Source: Histomonas meleagridis | Taxonomy: Eukaryota; Parabasalia; Tritrichomonadida; Dientamoebidae | Assembly (NCBI GenBank): GCA_020186115.1 | Contig: WSYJ01000140.1 | Coordinates: 330,878 to 394,877, forward strand | Length of the DNA stretch: 64,000 bases | Direction of reading: 5' to 3' | Shown here: in pieces, positions 58,348-64,000 of the stretch | Layout of the letters: each line of letters opens with the position of its first letter | Numbering within the stretch: the stretch's first letter is position 1 | Translations under genes and position numbers: made by a program | The notes under the pieces: generated by a model | Seen by the model: only the letters and a program-made list of their open reading frames with translations | What the model was told of the DNA's origin: nothing | Database searches by the model: none

Positions 58348-58856
58348 AATATGTTTTCAATAAAGAAGAATAATTTTTAACTTGTAAAAGGGATTAAAAA
58401 TATTTTCATAACTGATATCTGATTTGAGATTAATTCGATTTATCTTATCGTCTTCAATTGAAGTGCGAACTGTAAATTTTTTTGATTATAGCAAAGTTGT
58501 TGACTAAAGATAAAAAATTTTTCTTAAAACATTTGGTTTTAGTTATTGATGAGAAGTAATGTTTGATACAAAAATTAAAGTGAATTCAAACAGTAAAATT
58601 TTGGTGAACTGAGATGACTTCATTTTTGATATAAAGTATTGAATTCAGCTTTACTCATTGGGTTGGGTTTTCATTATCCCTGTAGAATTGGGAAAAACTA
58701 GCATCATTGTGCGAAGTATTCAAAGAATTTCAAAATGTTTTTTGTATTCAATATTTCGATATTAATTCGAAAAAAAATGGAAAGCTATTTGTTTAAACAA
58801 ATAGAATTCGACGACATAAATTTTTACTCAGAAATAAAAAAGTACAACTATTTCAA
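58348..58856. other. Intergenic between convergent genes
   Basis: About 500 AT-rich bases between the VWA gene and the RhoGEF-like gene. Nothing is supported. Confidence 0.6.
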
Positions 58857-59555
58857 CTATTTTACAGTTGTCATAATCATGTTCATTAGAGAGGCAAACT
58901 GTATTAATCTGGATTTTTGATCTTGGAACTCATTTGAAAGATTTGATGCAAGTTCTAAAGATGTTTTGTTAATGAACTCGATCCATTGATTCGATGATTT
59001 CATGAGTTGGATGATTGTTTTACCTCCAATTGAAGAGGAAAACTCTTCAGAATATTGTGTTGAAAAATCAGCTGCAATTGCTTCGTCTTGTAAAAATCTC
59101 CGGTAATATTCAGCATGGGCAGAAACAAGATTTGGTTGGTCAACTAAAACATTGATAAAATTCAAAATGATATCTTTGGGATTTGATAATACTTTATCAA
59201 GAGCAACAAGTAACTTTTTATGGTTCATACAGAGAACAGTAAGCTTTAGCATGTAGTCTCCGTCTAATTCTTGATATTGACTATTTTTAACCTTAGGAAG
59301 GATTTGAGTTCTAAGAAACTCAATTGATTTAACAAATTTTCTTTCGTATGCAATAATGCTTAAGATGCAGTTCGCTGGTTTTGGATTTGAAGCCGCTAAG
59401 TCAACCAAAATTGTTTCATTGGCGTTGATCCCAGGGATTTGTGCAGCAACAAACTTGGTTGAAGAAAAGAAAAGTGGGAATGGTGGCTGACCTTGTATGT
59501 TACTTAAGCAAAGATCGTCGATGACGCTTTGATTATTATTTTCTCCTTCATACAT
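58857..59555 (-). CDS. Helical protein, possible RhoGEF (DH-like) domain
   Basis: 232 residues from the ATG at 59555; the frame is open 29 codons further up but without conserved character. After a short acidic start, residues 70-220 are helical. The first helix ILSIIAYERKFVKSIEFLRT has the spacing of the DH domain's CR1 (E-x-x-Y-V-x-x-L). Further helices (DYMLKLTVLCMNHKKLLVAL and HAEYYRRFLQDEAI) fit the rest of a DH fold loosely. If correct it would activate Rho GTPases, opposing the RhoGAP upstream. The match is weak and no PH domain is present. TAACGTTT sits 10-17 bases before the ATG. Confidence 0.55.
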   Translation of the reverse strand: MYEGENNNQSVIDDLCLSNIQGQPPFPLFFSSTKFVAAQIPGINANETILVDLAASNPKPANCILSIIAYERKFVKSIEFLRTQILPKVKNSQYQELDGDYMLKLTVLCMNHKKLLVALDKVLSNPKDIILNFINVLVDQPNLVSAHAEYYRRFLQDEAIAADFSTQYSEEFSSSIGGKTIIQLMKSSNQWIEFINKTSLELASNLSNEFQDQKSRLIQFASLMNMIMTTVK

Positions 59556-59643
59556 TGTAAAAAATAACGTTTCAAAATTCAATACGAACGATACAACTTT
59601 TATATAAACTGATGAACGATAGAATTTAACGTGCGACGTCAAA

Positions 59644-59668
59644 TAACCGTTATGGTCGGCCTTTTCTG
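59644..59668 (+). promoter_or_regulatory. Promoter of uL11: TAACCGTT and CCTTTTCTG
   Basis: TAACCGTT (59644-59651) followed by CCTTTTCTG directly before the ATG. The same two-part layout is seen before eS31, and a related one before eS10. Confidence 0.5.
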
Positions 59669-60148
59669 ATGTCCCAAGAAGTCGTCATCCGCGTTCGTGT
59701 TTGGGGAGGTGAATCCGGTGTTACAGCTAAGCTTGCCCCACGTCTAGGTCCACTCGGTGTTAACTCCGGTCAAGTTGGTCAACAAGTTGCTAAGGCTACC
59801 GAAGAATATAAGGGATATCGTTGCACTGTCCAAATCACAATTGTTGATCGTCAAGCAACAATCTCAGTTGTTCCTTCAACATCTACTCTTATCATTCATG
59901 CTCTTCAAGAACCACATCGTGATCGTAAGAAGACAAAGAATGTTAAGCATACAGGTAGCCTTACTCTTGATAACGTCATTGATATTGCTCGTCAAATGAG
60001 ACATAAGTCAATGTCAAAGACACTCGCTGGAACAGTTAAAGAAGTTCTTGGAACATGCCAAGCCATGGGAGCACAATGCGAAGGTCAGAATGCTAAAGCC
60101 ATTCAAAAGAAGATCACCTCAGGAGAAATTTCAATTCCAAACGAGTAA
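59669..60148 (+). CDS. RPL12: Large-subunit ribosomal protein uL11 (L12)
   Basis: 159 residues, close to the eukaryotic length of about 165. It contains GVTAKLAPRLGPLGVNSGQV, the hallmark N-terminal element, and a C-terminal rRNA-binding domain with LAGTVKEVLGTCQAMGAQCE. uL11 forms the base of the stalk with the P proteins at the GTPase-associated centre. Codon use is GC-rich, typical of highly expressed genes here. The ATG follows the promoter-like CCTTTTCTG directly, so the leader must be very short. Confidence 0.97.
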   Translation: MSQEVVIRVRVWGGESGVTAKLAPRLGPLGVNSGQVGQQVAKATEEYKGYRCTVQITIVDRQATISVVPSTSTLIIHALQEPHRDRKKTKNVKHTGSLTLDNVIDIARQMRHKSMSKTLAGTVKEVLGTCQAMGAQCEGQNAKAIQKKITSGEISIPNE

Positions 60149-60489
60149 ATGATCATCTTTTTTAAATTTCCAAAATTTGAGTGTTTCACATTCTTTCTTT
60201 AAAAATAACTTTTTTTCTTTTCAACAGTAGTGCTATTAGGTTTCTCTTTGTTTTCAGATTATTTTAAAAAAAAATAATTAATAAAATTTATCAAGTTGAG
60301 AAATTATTGTTTTTGAATTTCTTCAGAGTTTATTATTTCTTTAATTCTGTTTATATTAGTGTAAATCTGGATCTGTTTGGCGAATGCTCAGTAATTTGTT
60401 AATTTTTTTTCACAAAGTTTTGATCGTGTGTCAACAGAATAATTCTCTATCGTGCCCATCGTATAAAATCAACATACATTTTATTCAAA
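60149..60489. other. Intergenic between convergent genes
   Basis: About 340 bases, AT-rich with T-runs. Nothing is supported. Confidence 0.6.
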
Positions 60490-61257
60490 TCAATCACATG
60501 GGTTTTCGCTGTTTGAAAAATCATCCTCAAAACCATCAAAGCTTGGAACCAATGTCACAACAGACTCCAACTCATCAATCGAATCTCTAATCCATCTGAG
60601 AACTTGTGAAAGGAATTGTTGTGACTGCTTTCCGATTATCGAATGACGAATTATGTAATTTTTTCCATTGATTGTGATGACACTATTTGTTGCAAAATTG
60701 AACGGTGATGGCCTTGTATGCAATTCTCGTGGTTTGAGCGTTGTTTCTTCAACAATATATACAGTAACATACAGAGATTCACGAAATGGAAATACTGACA
60801 CAAAAGTGTTATCGTTTGGTGGGACTTCAAAACCAGAGTTCCAATCAGGACATATTCCAACGTTTGTAAGCTTTTTCCGAATTGTAAGAATTTCTTCACA
60901 TGTTCTTAAATTCAAAATTGCATCTTTGACAAAGGTAGCCGTAAGAGCAGTTGGGTTTTCGGAAAGGAATTTTATTTTGGGCAGCAGGGATGTAACAATT
61001 GATAAAATTGAATTAAATTCAACTATTGGATAACTTTGAATATGATAAAATTCTTCTTTGTCTGACTTCGCTGAAATCTTAACTGATATTCGACAGTTGT
61101 CATAAAATCCTTGATCAAGGTTTAGTGTTGCATTAAGTTTATTATTTGTTGAAATTATTTCTGTAAAAACAGGAACTTTTAATGATAGCGTTTGCTGTAC
61201 ATAAGAAAGAGATTTCACAACTCGTGAGAGTTCTGGATATGATAATTGATTCTTCAT
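60490..61257 (-). CDS. Soluble protein, family not recognised
   Basis: 255 residues. A helical N-terminus (MKNQLSYPELSRVVKSLSYV) is followed by alternating strands with conserved-looking turns: LDQGFYDNCRISVKI, FVSVFPFRESLYVTVYIVEE, NSVITINGKNYIIRHSII and a final helix SQQFLSQVLRWIRDSIDELE. The mixed fold with a C-terminal acidic tail could be a small adaptor. No membrane part, zinc site or catalytic motif is seen. Codon use agrees with real coding sequence. Confidence 0.7.
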   Translation of the reverse strand: MKNQLSYPELSRVVKSLSYVQQTLSLKVPVFTEIISTNNKLNATLNLDQGFYDNCRISVKISAKSDKEEFYHIQSYPIVEFNSILSIVTSLLPKIKFLSENPTALTATFVKDAILNLRTCEEILTIRKKLTNVGICPDWNSGFEVPPNDNTFVSVFPFRESLYVTVYIVEETTLKPRELHTRPSPFNFATNSVITINGKNYIIRHSIIGKQSQQFLSQVLRWIRDSIDELESVVTLVPSFDGFEDDFSNSENPCD

Positions 61258-61982
61258 AAAGATAAAAAATCCGAAAACGAATAATCAAACAGACATAGTC
61301 AAAGTTCATTAACTTCATAATTATGATTTCATATGGATAACATGAAAGCAAGCTCATAATTATACACATAACATTGTTCATAACAATTTTTTACCAAAAC
61401 CTTATTCAATGGTATGTTTATAATTTTGATGAAAAAGGTAAAACCAATGATATAACATTATTTAAATATTTTATTTTGAAGCTTTTTAAAAATGATTGAT
61501 ATCAGTCATTAAAAAAATGTATACATCAACTCCCAATAAACATACCTTTGTTAAAAAGACATTATAAGGAAACACAAATGCTTTTTAAAGCTCTTTTTGT
61601 AAATCGAATAACTTTTCGCCACTTACGTGCTGGGTATGTTTGGTCAGTTTGTAATTGTGTTGTAAGCTTTAGCTATTCACAGCATGAACCAAGCTGGAAA
61701 GATAAATTTTTACAAATCAATTTTTAGTAAACAAATAGTTAATTAAATTTCCAATATTTAGATTCGCAGAATCATTATAACTATTATTTGTCAACCAACA
61801 TAATGACTTCCAGAGTAAATTCACCATCGAGAGTGATAATATATATATAAAGATTTAATAATTATTGGTGATGAGCATAAAAATGCCGATAAATTTCAAT
61901 ATAACGATGATGTTTTTTTCACAACAAAACGATGTTTTCACATTGAAATCTATTTTATCACATTTTTAGTAACAAATAAAGA
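61258..61982. other. Intergenic, no gene seen
   Basis: About 725 AT-rich bases with a somewhat GC-richer stretch at 61610-61700 that could hold a small RNA. No tRNA, snRNA or protein could be recognised. Confidence 0.5.
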
Positions 61983-62972
61983 TTATTTTTTTGAGTTATG
62001 TGCCTCATGTATCGCAATCTTCGGTATGCTTTTAGGATCTACATCTGGTACAGATCTTAGGAATGGATGCATAAATAATTCATCGATTGATTTTCGAGCA
62101 TTTGGATTTAATTGAAGCATTCCAAGCAATAAAGACTTCGCTGGCTGAAAATCATTCGGAAGCACTTCAGTGAGATGTGTTTCAAGATTAGAATAAGTTT
62201 GTTGCTTGAAATGGAAAAAATTTTCTGCATTTGGAAGTTTTCGCCATTCTGGCCATTCTCGATCATTTGGAAGACCGCAAATATCGAAGATACGAAGAAT
62301 TATATTTTCTTCGTTTAATTTTTCTTGCGAAAGACCATGTGAAAATGGTGAATATCCAACCATCATCTCATAAAAAATGCAACCAAGACTCCAAATGTCA
62401 ACTTCAGGACCATATTTACAAGAATTATTTGGGCCACAAAGCAAAAGTTCAAGTGGACGATAAGGTGCCGTGATGACTTGGCTTGTTTTTTGGCAATCTC
62501 GCTTAAAATACTGTTTAGCAAGACCAAAATCACCAATTTTAACATCATTTGTTGCTGTGACAAGAATATTAGCAGGTTTCAAATCACGATGATAAACACT
62601 CCGTTCATGACATGCCAGAAGCCCAAGAAGAAGTTGTCGCATATAACATATTACTCGAGATTTGGTCCAAAAATTAGGTCTTCCTATAAGTGAAAAAAGA
62701 TCAAATTCAGCATAATCAAAAACAAGATAGACGTCGCGATCTTTTCCTGTAAACACATCACGAAGACGAGTTATATTTTCGTGGTTGACCTCACGAAGAA
62801 GAATAATTTCGTGGATAGTTGTAATTGGAAAACCATCTGTAGAATTACCACGTTTAATTCTTTTTAAAGCTACAATATCACCTGAACTCCTTTCTCTTGC
62901 CTTGATAACTTCTCCGTATGCTCCTTGACCTATTTCTCCAATTCTATCATATTTAGTTTCCACTTCAATCAT
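61983..62972 (-). CDS. Cyclin-dependent kinase, CDK9/CDK12-like
   Basis: 329 residues from the ATG at 62972. The kinase core is complete: IGEIGQGAYGEV loop, Lys37 in VALKRIK, catalytic loop HRDLKPAN (Asp130) and DFG (Asp148). The cyclin-binding helix reads PITTIHE (49-55), nearest to the PITAIRE of CDK9 and CDK12. The activation segment KTSQVITAPYRPLELLLC parallels CDK9's VVTLWYRPPELLLG, with Pro and Leu replacing Trp and Pro; Thr163 is at the position of the T-loop phosphothreonine. CDK9/12 kinases phosphorylate the RNA polymerase II tail. The frame is open 17 codons further up but begins there with GTG, so the ATG is taken. Confidence 0.88.
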   Translation of the reverse strand: MIEVETKYDRIGEIGQGAYGEVIKARERSSGDIVALKRIKRGNSTDGFPITTIHEIILLREVNHENITRLRDVFTGKDRDVYLVFDYAEFDLFSLIGRPNFWTKSRVICYMRQLLLGLLACHERSVYHRDLKPANILVTATNDVKIGDFGLAKQYFKRDCQKTSQVITAPYRPLELLLCGPNNSCKYGPEVDIWSLGCIFYEMMVGYSPFSHGLSQEKLNEENIILRIFDICGLPNDREWPEWRKLPNAENFFHFKQQTYSNLETHLTEVLPNDFQPAKSLLLGMLQLNPNARKSIDELFMHPFLRSVPDVDPKSIPKIAIHEAHNSKK

Positions 62973-63069
62973 TTCTACAAGACCAATTTTTAGGGCACCC
63001 CAATGTAACAAAAAGTGGCGCACGTTGAAAATAAGAAAACAAAAAATCGAAACGAATTAATCAATTGAT

Positions 63070-63513
63070 TTACTCTGTTGGAGCAGCTGCTTCAGCTGGT
63101 GCTTCAGCGGTTTCTTCTTTCTTGTCTTCAGATCTACGGTTACGGAAATTGCCACGTCCTGGGCGGCTGAAATTACCACGTGGTCCACGACCGCCACGTG
63201 CTGCTGGACGCTCGGCTCTAAGGAAGTCAGCCTTGCGTGGAGCAAGTGTTAATGGTGCAGCTTGTGGTGGGAGACCGAAATATCGACGGAGATATTCAAT
63301 ACCTTTGTCATTTAATGTATAGTAAGCATGAGTCCATGCATATTGTTTCTTAGCGAAACCCTTGTTAACGAATGAACGACCAAGTTGGAAAACGTAGATG
63401 TTGAGAACTTCAAGTTCTTCATGGATTCCAGCGTTGTTAGCGGAGACAACAATAACGCCATTCTCGAAGAAGTAACGGAGGATCTTCCTGCGGATATCAG
63501 CTGGGATGAACAT
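63070..63513 (-). CDS. RPS10: Small-subunit ribosomal protein eS10
   Basis: 147 residues from the ATG at 63513 (MFIPADIRRKILRYFFENGV), which is the true eS10 beginning; the longer open frame starting at 63603 includes promoter sequence read as protein. The winged-helix part contains GFAKKQYAWTHAYYTLNDKG and IEYLRRYFGLPP, diagnostic of the family, and the tail is rich in Gly, Arg and Pro, then Ala and Glu. eS10 sits in the 40S head near the mRNA entry and is a target of Hel2/ZNF598, whose gene is in this window. Two TAACCGTT elements (63533-63540 and 63551-63558) precede it. Confidence 0.95.
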   Translation of the reverse strand: MFIPADIRRKILRYFFENGVIVVSANNAGIHEELEVLNIYVFQLGRSFVNKGFAKKQYAWTHAYYTLNDKGIEYLRRYFGLPPQAAPLTLAPRKADFLRAERPAARGGRGPRGNFSRPGRGNFRNRRSEDKKEETAEAPAEAAAPTE

Positions 63514-63532
63514 AATAAAGAAAGGAAGACCA

Positions 63533-63558
63533 TAACCGTTAACCTCCCGATAACCGTT
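63533..63558 (-). promoter_or_regulatory. Double CGGTTA element of eS10
   Basis: AACGGTTA occurs twice on the coding strand, 20-45 bases before the ATG, and is followed by CTTCCTTTCTTT, similar to the CCTTT element of eS31 and uL11. Confidence 0.5.
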
Positions 63559-63784
63559 TTCAATCGGTTCACATCGAATGTTTTTTTTTTTTTTATTCAT
63601 CAATAAAAAATTAAACTAATTCTTTGATTTTTTAAAAGGTTCAAACTGACCGTTAATGTTTCTTCTTGGGGATTCTTGTGTATGGTTGTAGTTGTTTTTT
63701 TATTTTTCTCGATATGCGCACAATATTTGAAAAAAAAATTATTTAAAACCCAAAGTGTTTCCGATCAATTAAAATAAGGTTAAC

Positions 63785-64000
63785 TTAGTTAGGAATTGAA
63801 TCCTTTGAAATAAATGAAGGAAAATTTACATCCCCTATCTCAATATATAAATTACAAACACCAAATACTTGTTGGCAATAAAGTCTTCTTTTTATATGTC
63901 TTTGTCTACAAATAACATGTTTCCACGTTAAGTTCAAATAATATAAACTGGTTCTCAGCGGTTGTACCAAAATTGAAAACAGTTCAGATATCCAACGATA
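63785..64000 (-). CDS. 3' end of a gene leaving the window
   Basis: 72 codons including the stop, open to the window edge. The end of the product reads VQPLRTSLYYLNLTWKHVIC, RQRHIKRRLYCQQVFGVCNL and so on, with a basic patch and three cysteines. No family is recognised. The residue mix is that of a natural protein rather than noise, but the length is small. Confidence 0.4.
   Translation of the reverse strand, partial: YRWISELFSILVQPLRTSLYYLNLTWKHVICRQRHIKRRLYCQQVFGVCNLYIEIGDVNFPSFISKDSIPN

Noticed and set aside
61610-61700. GC-richer stretch as an snRNA or RNase P gene
   Set aside because: No diagnostic snRNA motif or stable fold could be recognised by eye.
63514-63603. Longer start of eS10
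   Set aside because: The extra 30 codons read through two AACGGTTA promoter elements and a poly-A run; the family begins at MFIPADIRRK.

Overview
The window is nuclear DNA of a parabasalid flagellate, most probably Trichomonas, Tritrichomonas or a close relative. Several independent signs agree. The DNA is AT-rich, and genes are almost all intron-free, closely packed and on both strands. One intron is visible, with the trichomonad signals GTATGT and ACTAACACATAG. Some genes have an initiator-like TCAYTWY element 5-15 bases before the ATG. Family content fits too: a BspA-type leucine-rich-repeat surface protein, a DUF3447-type ankyrin relic, saposin-like proteins, membrane-anchored subtilisins and a Mutator-like (MULE) transposon. 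The assignment is by inference; no marker gene for species typing is present.

Layout. 1-8.6 kb: the 5' two thirds of a cytosolic HSP70, an NTF2-fold protein, tRNA-Ala(TGC), a multi-pass membrane protein, a 50-residue zinc ribbon, a subtilisin-like protease and a putative BAR/SH3 protein. 9-21 kb: a THOC1/HPR1-like protein, a CDC7-type kinase, a DUF1963 protein, a 1199-residue coiled-coil protein, RPB10, a tail-anchored SAP/LEM-like protein, a VPS11 relic and a leucine-rich-repeat protein. 21.7-25.7 kb: a BspA-like surface protein. 26.5-31.4 kb is the accessory region: a broken ankyrin gene next to a 4.26 kb MULE with 40-bp terminal repeats, a decayed transposase, a 110-bp tandem repeat and an internal pair of 137-bp inverted arms. 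31.7-45.2 kb: a UBR4-like protein, radial spoke protein 3, tRNA-Ala(CGC), an IST1-like protein, a four-domain saposin precursor, a ubiquitin-like/eS31 fusion, a DENN protein, a Hel2/ZNF598-type ligase and a two-exon TBC (Rab GAP) gene. 45.5-64 kb: a second subtilisin, a RhoGAP, a membrane-anchored propeller-like protein, a VWA protein, a possible RhoGEF, uL11, a CDK9/12-like kinase, eS10, and the 3' end of a gene that leaves the window.

Genes of related function lie near each other but not as operons: translation and its quality control (uL11, eS10, eS31, Hel2, HSP70), membrane traffic (DENN, TBC, IST1, VPS11 relic) and actin/Rho signalling (RhoGAP, possible RhoGEF, BAR/SH3). Two promoter patterns recur. 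One is the initiator-like TCAYTWY. The other is a Myb-site-like element (AACCGTT, AACCGCT or AACGTTT) usually 10-45 bases before the start codon. The second also sits in both arms of the inverted repeat inside the transposon. The most unusual items are the MULE architecture, the shortened ubiquitin-like moiety of eS31, the intron inside the TBC domain, and two genes without an in-frame ATG.
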